64,000 bases of DNA from Scleromitrula shiraiana. Taxonomy: Eukaryota; Ascomycota; Leotiomycetes; Helotiales; Sclerotiniaceae. Below, piece after piece: positions 23,141 through 34,701 of this stretch. Made by a program: the position numbers and the translations under genes. Where the stretch lies: positions 1,674,001-1,738,000 of the forward strand of contig JABELC010000011.1 of the NCBI GenBank assembly GCA_028455995.1, in the 5' to 3' direction. The notes under the pieces were generated by a model that saw nothing but the letters and a program-made list of their open reading frames with translations, did not search any database and was not told where the DNA came from. Position 1 is the stretch's first letter; each line of letters opens with the position of its first letter.

Positions 23141-23311
23141 TTAGAATCTCTGGCTTGAGGTTATAACTCCTAATAACAACAAGTGTGATATAAATCGAGG
23201 AAATAAAACAGTATAAGCGACATATCCAGGGATTTCGATACTTCCAACAAAATGTTTGACGCATGATGGGTGTGATCTTGATAAAGAAAGGACAGGAATG
23301 AGTGCACTCAT
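23141..23311 (-). CDS. Small conserved ORF upstream of paralogue 1
   Basis: A 56-codon ATG-started frame beginning about 517 bases before the paralogue 1 start codon. The part around CVKHFVGSIE is matched in the same frame by a similar small ORF at the equivalent place upstream of paralogue 2 (25491-25688, CVKYYVGNIK). It could be an upstream ORF, an unrecognised exon, or simply duplicated non-coding DNA. The underlying 25 bases match at 22 positions. Confidence 0.3.
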   Translation of the reverse strand: MSALIPVLSLSRSHPSCVKHFVGSIEIPGYVAYTVLFPRFISHLLLLGVITSSQRF

Positions 23312-24123
23312 GATAAAGTACAAGAAGTCATTGATTTATCGACATACTATTTCAACACTTGAGTGAATGTATCATATTGAAGCTCTTTCCGAGTCGAGAA
23401 TGGTCGTGAAGGTGTGCCATTAGAGAAGGCCGTAATCGGGGTTGTTTAGAGGGAAATTGATAGAATCCTAGAGATAACAAGTGAAGATATCTTGTCGAAG
23501 TTCTTTATAACTAATAAGAACCTCTCAAACATATGTTTGAGAATCAGAATCATGACTACAAGTCTACTTCATATAAAATATTAAGGACAGGGGCATTGTG
23601 GATGAGCTTTTTTCACTTGTGATTTAGGTCTGGAGAAGAAAATATAATAATACTATGGACTTGTTATTCCGAGACATTCCTCATGGAAACAATAGCAATT
23701 ACAATTTCAACGTTCAGATACAATCTAAGAGTAGCACATACACATACACTCGAAAACAGGTTAAAAAGTTAGCTAGCGCACCTGGAATAAGCGAGTAGAT
23801 ACTCCCTATTTTACTTTTATCTCCTTCACTTATTCACTATTTCACTTCATTCCATTCTAATCCAATGCAATCCACCCTATACCACCTGCAATTCAAACAC
23901 ACATCACATCGAATTCAAAAAGTAAGAATTTTACTTGATAATGTGTTATTATGTGATGGTATAACACGATATAAGAAAATATGCTATACTAAACAAATGC
24001 CTGTAGAATAGCAATAAACATGTCTGTTAAAAAGAATGTGACAATGAAGATAGACAAAAGAAAATACAAGTCCTTCCTCCAATGAAAACAGTTGCAAAAC
24101 TGATGATAAACTGAAATCCTATC

Positions 24124-25149
24124 TTAGTAAGTTGCTTTTCCTTTTCCTTTTCCTTTTCCTGTGTATGGTCTCTCTTCAATCTCTTCAATCTGTACAATGT
24201 CCTCAGACTCCGTCTCACTCGCTGCCTTGTTCCTCTTCTGTACTGCTTCCCACTTGCGTCGCAATATGTCGAAAGTATCATCATCCTCTTCTTTCACTCC
24301 ACCCCCAATCACAATTGCAGCAAGCTTCTGTTTAATCTCATCGATTTCGCCAATCTCCTCTTCAACCTTCTTCAGCTTCTCCAGAAATGCTTCATATTCC
24401 TTACATTTCTTGAGCAATTCCTTATATCCCTGAGTCTTCTCAAGAGCTACATGCTCATTGAGTTTGCTAATAGCCATGTCGAAAGTTTCTTTTCTAGTAT
24501 GCTTACACGGGCTTGGATCTTTGGCAGTCGTTTCTCCACACAGAAGTTGACTCCACCCTTTGTGTTGTTTATGATCCTCATTGACACAAAACCACCGTCC
24601 CTCTTTAGCGCTCAAAGGTTCTCTTTTTGCATGAATCCTGTCCTTTGCCCTATGACACGATGGGTCATTACATTTCTCTTGCCACAGTCGCAACACATGA
24701 AAGGAGACCCCGCACATCCAAAATGAATTGTTTACATAGTTCGGCATCTTATCGAACATTGTCTCAGGCTCTTCGGGTATAACTCCTTCCCATTTGGGCT
24801 TGACGGGGTAAGAAGCAGGACCAAGGAATTGTTCTACAATATTCGAAGAATCAAGTTGTTCATCATCAGCTGGACCCGAAGACGAACCAGCTTGGACTTG
24901 GACCTCCTTTCCCTTATCACCACTATGACCAGAGACCGTAGTCTTAGTACGACTCGGTAGAGATGTTGGCTTAGTTGCAGTACCATGTAAAATGACTTCC
25001 TCTTCATTATAGGCGTCGAAGGGAGGATCACTGGAGTCATTGAGTCCCGCTGCCTCTGGGGAGGGGTTGGAAAATGTGCTCATGACCTCGAGTTCGCGGA
25101 GTTTAGCGCTTAGGCGAGAGGCTTTTGGATCGTGGGCTGGGAAACTCAT
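24124..25149 (-). CDS. Cys-rich fungal protein, paralogue 2
   Basis: A single-exon frame of 341 residues from an ATG at 25149. The first 135 residues are polar and probably disordered. Residues 142-218 hold the Cys module shared with paralogue 1: FWMC (C146), C160 and C165, WFC (C188), C204 and CKHT (C215-H217). The second cysteine of the paralogue 1 CxxC knuckle is missing here, so metal binding may differ. Residues about 225-305 are a long charged coiled-coil-like region, and the tail ends in GKGKGKGK. Function unknown; probably nuclear or cytosolic given no signal peptide or membrane segment. The pair has diverged strongly. Confidence 0.75.
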   Translation of the reverse strand: MSFPAHDPKASRLSAKLRELEVMSTFSNPSPEAAGLNDSSDPPFDAYNEEEVILHGTATKPTSLPSRTKTTVSGHSGDKGKEVQVQAGSSSGPADDEQLDSSNIVEQFLGPASYPVKPKWEGVIPEEPETMFDKMPNYVNNSFWMCGVSFHVLRLWQEKCNDPSCHRAKDRIHAKREPLSAKEGRWFCVNEDHKQHKGWSQLLCGETTAKDPSPCKHTRKETFDMAISKLNEHVALEKTQGYKELLKKCKEYEAFLEKLKKVEEEIGEIDEIKQKLAAIVIGGGVKEEDDDTFDILRRKWEAVQKRNKAASETESEDIVQIEEIEERPYTGKGKGKGKATY

Positions 25150-25490
25150 GATTGTGATTTGATGAATGTATGGGATCGATTTGGAGGTGAAAAAAATCTA
25201 GGTAACTGAAAGTTCGACGAAGTGTGATAAGATATGTCTTGATGCGTGTGGATGTAGTATGAAAATGATAGATTTTGTTTTTGCACAGTGTAGCTTTTAG
25301 GTTATAAAGAATATTGATATGTATTGAACTCGAAACTTTTATTGCTTGATGAAGGAGGGAGAAGGAGATATAGAAAGAAATGGATCGAGCTATTTATACT
25401 CTTTTCAGGCTGTACAACCTCTTAGTAAGTCATTGTGTTGCATACAAATGTGTGAAGTATATTAAAGATTTACTAAATGAATAGAGATAT

Positions 25491-25688
25491 CTAAGAACTT
25501 GAGTGACATTTCTTTTGGGGTTTCGCCATCTTCGACGTAAACTTAGGACTCATAGTGGTAAATTCATGGCATGCATAGAATATATAAAGAGTAGGAGCAA
25601 AAAATACGAGTTTAATATTTCCAACATAATATTTGACGCACAATAGAAGAGTTTTGTTAAGAGAAGTGGTAAGAACAGGTAGACTCAT
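25491..25688 (-). CDS. Small conserved ORF upstream of paralogue 2
   Basis: A 65-codon ATG-started frame about 540 bases before the paralogue 2 start. It shares an M-S-L-x-P-V-L-like beginning and a CVKYYVGNI core with the ORF at 23141-23311. Coding status is unproven; see that entry. Confidence 0.3.
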   Translation of the reverse strand: MSLPVLTTSLNKTLLLCVKYYVGNIKLVFFAPTLYIFYACHEFTTMSPKFTSKMAKPQKKCHSSS

Positions 25689-28350
25689 CAACAAAATTGA
25701 AGGTATAATTTTCTGGAACCATTATTCACAAGAACAAGTGAATAATTTATCATACCAAAGTTCTTTCTGACTCGAAAACCAAAGGTCATTCTCTAGATTT
25801 ATGATTGAGGAAAATATATACAAGTGAATGATACATCGTGTCCAATTTCTTTTTGGCCAGAAAGAAAAACCTCTTGGGTATGTCTCTTGGGTATGTATGA
25901 TTGGGAATTGAGATAATAATGATGATCAATGCCTTCACTCGAAACAACAAGAACATTATTAACGAGTCTCTCCTTTATGATATGACTTCAAACAATACAC
26001 ATGACTGGTATATGTTAAGTTCCAGCAATATCAGCAATATCAGCAACATCAAACTCATTCACAACCTCCAAAAACCATACCACTCCAACATCTTCAATAA
26101 AAACAGGAACAACGATAACAAAAAACAATAAAAACCAACGAAACCATAAATGAATGACTGCGCAAGGATTCCTCAATAAGTATTACTAAAACATGTGAAT
26201 CTTTCCAAAGATATCCAATGCAAGTCACAAACATTCCCCCAAAAAGAGAAAATCAATTAAATCCCATCCTGAACGATATAATCCAGATACTTCTGTGACC
26301 AAACACTTGCAGAACAAAGACAAATAAACAAGTACTTCATTAATCTATATCTACGTTTATATTCGCCTTCAAGAAAAAATCAACGATAGACTGTAAAATA
26401 TGATAAGAATGGTTTTGAGACGTAGAAATCTATGGGTGTAAGAAAGCAGAAGAGATTGGAAACCCCAAGGAGATACTTGAATAAGCGAGTGACCATGGTA
26501 GATATTCACTCCACTCCATATCTCTCCGCCTTTAAACAACTCCATCTTCTCTACATCTGTACTTCGCTCCTTCTTTCCTTACTCCTTTCACTTCTCCACC
26601 TACCACCCTTCACCTATTCACCCTTCACCTATTCACTCTTCATCTATCACCCCTTCCCCCTTCCCCCTCCCCCCTCCCTCTACTCTTTTTCTCCTGCAAT
26701 ACAAACATCACTCCCCTTAATTAAAGTAGCAAAATAAAATAAAATAAATAAAATAAAATAAAATAAAATAAAATAAAATAAAATAAAATAAAATAAAATA
26801 AAATAAAGTAAAATAAAGTAAAATAAAGTAAAATAAAGTAAAATAAAGTAAAATAAAATAAAATAAAATAAAATAAAATAAAATAAAATAAAATAAAATA
26901 AAATAAAATAAAATAAAATAAATAAAATAAATAAATAAAATAAATAAAATAAAATAAAATAAAATAAAATAAAATAAAATAAAATAAAATAAAATAAAAT
27001 AAAATAAAATAAAATAAAATAAAATAAAATAAAATAAAATAAAATAAAATAAATAAAATAAAATAAAATAAAATAAAATAAAATAAAATAAAATAAAATA
27101 AAATAAAATAAAATAAAATAAAATAAAATAAAATAAAATAAAATAAAATAAAATAAAATAAAATAAAATAAAATAAAATAAAATAAAATAAAATAAAATA
27201 AAATAAATAAAATAAAATAAAATAAAATAAAATAAAATAAAATAAAATAAAATAAAATAAAATAAAATAAAATAAATAAAATAAAATAAAATAAAATAAA
27301 ATAAAATAAAATAAAATAAAATAAAATAAATAAAATAAAATAAAATAAAATAAAATAAAATAAATAAAATAAAATAAAATAAAATAAAATAAAATAAAAT
27401 AAAATAAAATAAAATAAAATAAAATAAAATAAAATAAAATAAAATAAGATAAGATAAAATAAGATAAGATAAGAAAAACCGCAAATCCCCCCCAAACCAT
27501 CCATCTATCCATCTTATAACCCCAAAAACATACCCTTTCCTCCTTCCTCCCTCCTCTTAAACTTTCCATCATTTTCTTTCGGTTTTCCACACACGCACTC
27601 ACGCACCTCACTAATTTACATACCTTTATCTTTATCCTTTATCCCCCACTCCATATATTACTATGATATACCAAATCCAAATCTAAATCCAAATCTAACT
27701 GCAAATCTATATATTTATCCATCCATCCATCCATCCATCGATATCCAACTTGAACTCAAATACAAGAAAACGCATACCTACTTATCTACCTACCTACCTA
27801 GTTAACCAAACCAAACCAAATCAAATCAACTCAAATCAAAAAAGAATTAAACAAACAACTTAAAGCCCATGAAATAAAACAACCCTATTACCATCCTCTT
27901 TTTAAAATCAAATTCAAAATCAAATTCGAAATCCTAAGAGAAAATAAAAGAAAATAAAAGAAAAGAAAAAAAAAGAAAAGAAAAATCACACATAAAATAC
28001 ATATACTAGTATGATATAATATAATACCGAATATACACTTGATAATACACTCATTACACTCACTATATGATATGGAATAAATATATATACGGGTATGTAC
28101 ATCAATATATACCATAATTTACCACGCCCTACCTACAAACATACAAACATACAAACAAACAAACAAACAAACAAACATAACAACAACAACTTAAAATATC
28201 ATCAATCAAGATTTATATTTTTAACCTCACTCATTCAATATAAATGATACAAATAATACATTCAATACATTCAATACATTCAATACAAATAAAACGAACA
28301 ATTTCAAGTTCATTCCACCCACTCTACTCAAATCTAATCCACCAAACAAT
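25689..28350. other. Intergenic, dominated by a giant AAAAT array
   Basis: 25689-26731 shows weak similarity to the flank at 23390-23540 and no gene. 26732-27473 is the pentamer array. 27474-28350 is A/C-rich with TCCA, AAACC, CAAA and TTCAATACA units and is the 3' flank of palA. Confidence 0.75.
26732..27473 (+). repeat. Pentanucleotide array (AAAAT)n, about 740 bases
   Basis: Nearly 150 AAAAT units with scattered single-base-short units that shift the phase, an AAAGT variant sub-array at about 26813-26850 and AAGAT variants at the right end. Long Phe/Ile/Leu/Tyr reading frames on the minus strand (three overlapping frames of 255-296 codons) are repeat by-products. Confidence 0.97.
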
Positions 28351-31300
28351 CTACGCAAACCTCAACCCGGCACTCGGATCCCAAGTCGTTGATTTTGCGG
28401 ACCCGCCCATCACTGCACCCGACCCCGTTCCCATATTTAAATTTAAATTTAAATTCTCATTCTCATCCCCCCTCACTGCACCAGCACCACCAAATTTAAT
28501 GCCCACCTCTGGATTCCACGTCATGTTTCCCCCTCCCCCTCCACCACTTCCACCACCCGTCCCACCCGTCCCACTCCTCTGCGGCACCGGCGCCTGAACA
28601 TAATCATGACCCAAGTTCATCGGATTCAAGTTCATCGGATTCGGATTCGGATTCGGAGTCGTCATTGTCGTGATCGGGGGTGTAGTCAATGGAGGCGTGT
28701 TGGAAAGGGTGAGGTCATTTGAGATGGGGATGAGTGGTTGAGGTGGGGGAGGGGCATGAGCATGAGTATGAGTATGAGCATGTTGTTGTTGATTTTGGTT
28801 TTGATTTTGATTTTGATTTTGATTTTGTTGGTGAAGGGCGAGTGATTTTAGGGGGGTGAGGGGGAGTGAGAGATCGCTGGAGTATGTGTTAGTATTATTG
28901 ATTCGTTTGGGTGAATTTCTTGTTTTTTTTTTTTAAAAAAAAAGGGGGGGGGGGGGGGGTAAGAAAAATCCAAACAGAAAACCCCCAAACGTCAAGAAAA
29001 AAAAATAATAATAATAACAAAACTTACTATTCCAACCTCCCCGCCTCCTCCCTCCTCATCGCCACAAACCCCTTAACCTCATTCCTCCACCTCACCATAA
29101 TCCTCGTCAAATCATTATAAAACTTCCTGCCCCCATCCACATTACTAACAATCTCCTTATGTTTAAAATACGCATTTTCCAACTTCTGAAGCGCGATTTC
29201 CCTCTCCCTCGTCGACGTATCCCCTCTTCTCGCTTTAACAAACGCCTCGTTAATTTTGGCCAGCTGCATCAACGAGCGCTCTTGTTCTTCTGTTTCTGCT
29301 TTCAGGGATTCGATATCGGCGTCGTACCGGCCGAGACGTTGTTCGAAGAAATCTTCAAAGTGGGCGGCTGCGATAGCGGTGGATGGGTATTCTCTCTCTA
29401 GACGTGCGGCTTCGCTTAAGATACTATTATTAATATCATCCTTCTTAGCCTTTTCCCTCAATACTTCCATTTTCCTCCTTCGTCTTGATTCTAATCTCGT
29501 GACTTCATTGAGGGAATTTCGGAGTTTAGAAACCTCCTCTTCGAGTTTGGGGGGGATGGTGACGCGGCGACTGCTGGGCACGAAGTTTCCTATGTCGCGA
29601 TCTGTGCTCGATAATACTCGTAATGTGCTTTCGATTTCTCGAAATTTGTCAATCACAACTTGATCGCTACTTGCTGCACTCTTGAAATATCCATCGAAGT
29701 CGTCGACTTGTTTGTATAATTTCTCGGCTGCAGATCTTGAGTCCGGTCGTGTCCATCTATCGGTTCCATATTTCATGAGTAGTCTTTCATTTTCAGATGC
29801 TTCTGATTGAAGTAATTCTTTACCCTCGGAAAATATTTCTTCATTGCCAGCTTTGAGTTTTGCGGCATCAGCAAATGATCGATGAATTCTTCCAATAGCA
29901 TCTGCTTGTCGGAGCTCTTCGGCATGTGATAGAAGTGTAGGTGGAAGACCCAAAGGTTTTTCTAGAGCCTGTAAAGATCCTGGTAGATTTAATGAACGTA
30001 AGGTATCGTGCATTTTAGTTGTTAATGATTCCAATTCATCAATGATATTATTATTGACAATTCGATCCCTTCTTTCTTCGTATATGCTTGCCGCAACATG
30101 AACAGCGAAAGGTACAAGTTTAGAGAAAAGCGGAGGGCCAAATTCCTTATGATCTCCCAAGAAACTCATCGGTTCAGATAGTTCTTTCGGCACCTTCGCA
30201 GCAGCCATAACTGCGCGATCGAGGGTTTTAAGTTCCGTTTTTGGTGGTACAGGACCTAAATATGTTAACAGTATTCCCCAAGAACAGAACCTACAAACTT
30301 ACTCAAATAAATCAAATCATTATCCTTCTCCGCTCTCTTCAAATCCTCCGAAACCTTATTCTTCAACCCCTTCAGATCCGCCAAAACAATACTATTAATA
30401 TATCTCTGTTCCTTGAGCGCCTCATTAACACAAACAATACTATCCCTCAACCTCGCGACCTCCTCCCCATACTTTCTCTTCTCCAAACAATCGCAAGCTT
30501 GTCGATATTGTGCCGCTCCTGCAAAATGGTGATGTTTAGCCGTCGCGTGATGTATCCATTCCGAACTTATAGCATCACTCTGAACACCCCAATCACCCGC
30601 CAGGGCATACAGATCCGAAACCCTAGCCGCCAATTTCGCAATCGATGCATCTTTATATTGATCCATAACAGCCTTTTGCCAAAAACATTCCTGGGCTTGT
30701 GCTAACATGAGATGTTGTAATGATTCGAGCGTATTATCGTTCATATCTTCCGGGGGAGAAGAAGTGCGTAATTCGGGGATAATTTCCTCTTTGAGATGTT
30801 TCAGAACTCCAGCAGATAGGGAGAAATAATTACAAGCAAGCTTTAAGCCTTCTGTGGTTGCGCGATTCGATGACATAGCGAGTTGGGAATAGAGAGCCGC
30901 GAGATTGAAGATAATATTTGCTAGTTCGAATTTTAGATTATCTTGGATGATGGGTCTATCTGTATTATAACCTAGAGCAGGAAACCATGAGAATTCTACA
31001 CCGATCTGCTCACGTTAGCATGGAAATATTTGAGGTCGAATATAACAACTTCGTAACATACATCTGTAGGGAATTTCCCCTCCAACCAAGTGAGCTGCCC
31101 CGCATATGCAGCAATCTTTCTTATCCCACTGGTATGCGGTTCCTTAACATAAATAGCATCTCTTCGTAACGCATCGATGACCTCGAGGTCCTGCTTAAAC
31201 ATGTCCGGATGTTGATCATATTTGCTAGAGATATATGATTTTATTGCGCCTGATAGTGGTAGATTGGTAGCTTTTCGGAATGGTAAGAAGAGGATATTGC

Positions 31301-31379
31301 TGTTGATATATATAAATTAGATATAAATTCTCATTGGGATGATGTTAACTTAAATGTAGTGCCTTACTTACCTAGACAT
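28351..31379 (-). CDS. palA: palA/RIM20, pH-signalling BRO1-domain adaptor
   Basis: Five exons in minus order: 31379-31372, 31299-31062, 31005-30303, 30255-29028 and 28876-28351. They total 2703 bases, or 900 residues. Exon 1 is only eight bases (ATGTCTAG). The N-terminus after splicing (SSNILFLPFRK), the WLEGKFPTD and GVEFSWFPALGYNTDRP segments and the later IYLSPVPPKTEL segment are typical of PalA/Rim20. Residues 5 to about 390 are the BRO1 domain, which binds the ESCRT-III subunit Vps32/Snf7. Residues about 390-725 are the coiled V domain, which in this family binds YPXL/I motifs of PacC. The protein acts at plasma-membrane or endosomal foci to allow PacC cleavage at alkaline pH. Exon 5 is low complexity (Asn-Gln, His-Thr and Gly runs) and ends in two WNP/WDP...G(I/L)(K/R)F repeats. 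Intron 4 has a perfect TACTAAC branch site. Confidence 0.93.
28923..28959 (+). repeat. T12-A9-G16 homopolymer junction inside a palA intron
   Basis: Three homopolymers abut directly (T, then A, then 16 G) in palA intron 4. It does not affect coding. The G16 length is likely to be unreliable. Confidence 0.9.
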
Positions 31380-32387
31380 GATAGATTTCGGAAAACTATT
31401 GTTGCTCAATCTTTGGGGGTAATCCTTCTTGACGGTTCTCTGGCTCCAAAATTGTATAATGCGGGATCAGGTTGAATTTCGGCGATGAGGTCACTAGGCG
31501 GAAATCAAGGCCATAAGGCAGGAATTATCATTTGCTCCACAGATGCGACATGGAGTTTCATTAAGCAGATCTCGAACATGATAAGAACTAAAGGAAGAAC
31601 TTAGCAGACATTGATTCAATCACATCCATACAAAATAATACAAGTTTCCAAATATAGAACAAGACAGTTGAAGCCAGGCTTATCTCAATTTATATTAATT
31701 TTCATTCTATTCTTACGTACTAGTGTGATATATATACGTATCTCTTCCTTACCCCCTCTCCCTCTTTCTCTTGTTATTGTATCGAGCATGCATATCCTCT
31801 TTAACCCCTCGCCATATTCTCTATCCCATCACCAGTTCCATTCCATGTTCAATATACATATAATATAATATAACAAGTCCCAAGTCAAGGAAGACAAGTC
31901 GATATCCCTACACCACATCATACCACGCCATGCCCATGGAAAAGCTATGCAATCAAACCAACCATAAGATTGAATAACGACTGGAGAGGAAGGAAACCCA
32001 TTTAACCATCTAGATTATATCGGACCATACCAGGTCATCCTATCCCATATCATACCGTACCATCCCACTCCGACCAGACCATTTCCATGCCAATCCATTC
32101 CGTCCCACCCCATACTATCCCATCCCATCCGAATAGTGAGTATACAACCAAAAAGGAAAGAAGAGGGGGAAAAAGAACGATAACAAATTTCGAATCAATC
32201 TTTCCATAAAAACAAAAGCCAAGCCAAGCCAAGCTAAGTTTCCTCTAACCCTGAAGAAATCCTTGTTGATGATCAATCAATCATTATTGAACCAAAAGAC
32301 CCACCCACAAACAAACCTCCAACTCCATGCCAATAATTTTCAAACACAGTTCCCATCACAATGGTAACAGTGACCCATGCATCCCTC
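31380..32387. other. Intergenic between palA and the glycosyltransferase
   Basis: Holds the palA promoter side and the 3' flank of the next gene. It has CCATCC/CATACC-type degenerate repeats at 32030-32140. No gene is seen. Confidence 0.7.
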
Positions 32388-33971
32388 TTACAAAGACCAA
32401 AACAATTCAAATATCCCATCAATATCATACATTTTCTTTCCCCCCACCTTCCACCTCCAATCATCCTTCTTTCTAATATAAGTTTGACGAACCGTCCCAT
32501 CATCCATAACTTCCGCCTCCGCCAAATCCCACGAAACTTTTCTTCCCGTTTCTCGAAGTGCCATTCTTTGAGGCCCAAACATAAAATCGAGATTCCATCC
32601 TGATCCATCATCACCTAGCGCATTGAATGTTTGTTCCATCTGATGAAGATTAAAATCTATGCCTTGGGGATAATGAGCAATGGACCAGCCGTTTGTAAGG
32701 ATAAAATCATCCTTGGTTCGATAGCGTTGGAGGAAACAATCTTCTCCGCAGACTTGTTGGATTTTGGTTGATTCGTATACCTTTGCTTCATGCCACATTC
32801 CTCCTTTGAAATGATGGAGGGAGAGGGGTCTGATGCCTGATTCGTAAAATCCGGATGGATCTCCAGTGATATCAAGTTGCCAAATATCATGAAGAACGGT
32901 AAGACGAACTTCAGTATTTTCATAAACACATTTTCGAAGGAGAATATCACCTTGGGATCCCCATCCGGAGTTTGCTTCTTCAAGCTTCTTTTTAGTACTG
33001 CATTGAGGGAAGAGATCGGTGATTTGTGCGGCTAATGGGATGGAAAAGAATACGCCGGCTCCACCGTAAGCTTGGGATCCGTGTCGTGCTAGACTTCCAA
33101 CATCTTCTGAAAGATTCCCAATATAAAGATCCTCGCTAGCATCGTATGTATCGAGCTTCTTCTTTAGAGCGTTCATATTAGGAAAGAATGTATCGTCGTC
33201 ACACATCACAAGCCACTTTCGGTGTTTTCGTGATTTATCGTTATAAAGAGCTGGAAGAAGTGAAAGGTAACGTTCTGCCATCTCAATGGAACTGTCTGCG
33301 GGGTAGACTTTTGCATCGATCCCCATCACCTTCAACATTTTCTTCGTTTCTTCAATTTCCTTTTCTTTTGCGTCTACCAATCGCAAAATCAAACCTCCTC
33401 CATTTGAATTTCCATGTCCATCAGTTAACCAATGCGACCAATCTTGCATTGGGTTAATCTTTGAATCTGTAAGTCTCTTATATGTGGTCGAAATTCCAAA
33501 CAAGAAATCGGTAGCATTAGCCTCAGAAGGAACGGCAGACTTCGTCACGGGAACATCGAGTGGCTTTAAACATTTTGCAGTTGGTTCCGTATCCTTTGAA
33601 ATCTTAATCGAATCGAGGTATCGAGGGAAGAGGTTCTCATCAAGTCTAGTAACAGATTTTCGTTCGACGTTTTGTCGATGAAATCGAATTTGTCTGGAAG
33701 CATATTCAATCTTATCTTCAAGATTGTATGTTTCTTTTAATCGTTGTAGGTGAGTCGAGTTAACTGCACATTCTGAAGATCCATTTTCTAAGATGAAGAT
33801 ATCTTGGGCAGTACTTGAGAGTTTTGATTGGATTTGGTGAATACGTTCTTGTGATGGTCTTCCACTGAGGAAGATGATTGTTAGACAGATGAGAGTGAAA
33901 GCTGCTATGCGGGAGAAAGAACTTCGAGGATTGATCAATCGATTTGGTTTTATAGAAGTACCGCTACCCAT
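32388..33971 (-). CDS. Glycosyltransferase family 31-like, type II membrane protein
   Basis: A single exon of 527 residues from an ATG at 33971. A basic N-terminus is followed by one membrane segment at residues about 22-37, giving the type II topology of Golgi enzymes. The lumenal part resembles the Fringe-like/GT31 fold. Residues 252-263 contain WLVMCDDDTFF, with the metal-binding DDD at 258-260, after a nucleotide-sugar-binding stretch beginning LILRLVDAKEKE near 194. Further family marks are YGGAGVFFS (302-310), GWGSQGDILLRKC (336-348), LHDIWQLDI (360-368) and LHHFKGGMW (385-393). Cysteines in the C-terminal third may form disulphides. The likely role is sugar transfer onto secreted or wall glycans; donor and acceptor are unknown. 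Confidence 0.85.
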   Translation of the reverse strand: MGSGTSIKPNRLINPRSSFSRIAAFTLICLTIIFLSGRPSQERIHQIQSKLSSTAQDIFILENGSSECAVNSTHLQRLKETYNLEDKIEYASRQIRFHRQNVERKSVTRLDENLFPRYLDSIKISKDTEPTAKCLKPLDVPVTKSAVPSEANATDFLFGISTTYKRLTDSKINPMQDWSHWLTDGHGNSNGGGLILRLVDAKEKEIEETKKMLKVMGIDAKVYPADSSIEMAERYLSLLPALYNDKSRKHRKWLVMCDDDTFFPNMNALKKKLDTYDASEDLYIGNLSEDVGSLARHGSQAYGGAGVFFSIPLAAQITDLFPQCSTKKKLEEANSGWGSQGDILLRKCVYENTEVRLTVLHDIWQLDITGDPSGFYESGIRPLSLHHFKGGMWHEAKVYESTKIQQVCGEDCFLQRYRTKDDFILTNGWSIAHYPQGIDFNLHQMEQTFNALGDDGSGWNLDFMFGPQRMALRETGRKVSWDLAEAEVMDDGTVRQTYIRKKDDWRWKVGGKKMYDIDGIFELFWSL

Positions 33972-34670
33972 TTTGGATGAATGGTTTTATATGTAGTTTG
34001 TAGGATGACACAATGTGGAGTAGAGTGTAGTGAATGAATCGGACGGTGGGAAAGTGCGAGGGTTATTCGAGGCAAAGACTTGATATAAAAAGAAGGTGAT
34101 GATTATAGAGGAAACGAAAGTCGTTTGTTGGGATTCAATATAATTGACAAGAGAGAGAGAGAGAGAATAGAAGAGAGGAGGAGAGGAGAGTATTAGAAGA
34201 GAGGAGGAGAGGAGTGTATTAGAAGAGAGGAGGAGAGGAGTGTATTAGAATATAATTACAATATTGAAATTGGAAACTATGATATTGAAATTTGAAATTA
34301 TGATATTGAGAATAGTTGATGAAGTTGAAGAAGGAAAGAGAGAAGAAGAAGAAGAAGAAGAGAATAGAAGAGAAGAAGAAACACGAGAAAGAAATCAGAT
34401 ATACGAGTAGTGTGTGATTTCTCTAATAATAACTTTTTTTCTATAAAAAAAAAAGAAAAGAAACTCAATGATCTAATATGGATGGATAGCTAAAGTTAAA
34501 AAAAAACAATTAAAGAAAGTGTCCATACTAAACTGAAGATAGTAGTAGAACTAGAAGGTTAGTTTATCAAAGTACCGTTACTTTTCAGGTTACATACCCT
34601 TACCTTACTATAATGTACCGGATGAAGATCTTCGGGATCATCGTTTTTGTAAGAACGTTATCTCTTATAT

Positions 34671-34701
<31 letters not shown>

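Noticed and set aside
26680..27611. Three overlapping 255-296-codon minus-strand frames of Phe/Ile/Leu/Tyr
   Set aside because: They are translations of the AAAAT array in every phase; no stop can occur in the pentamer.
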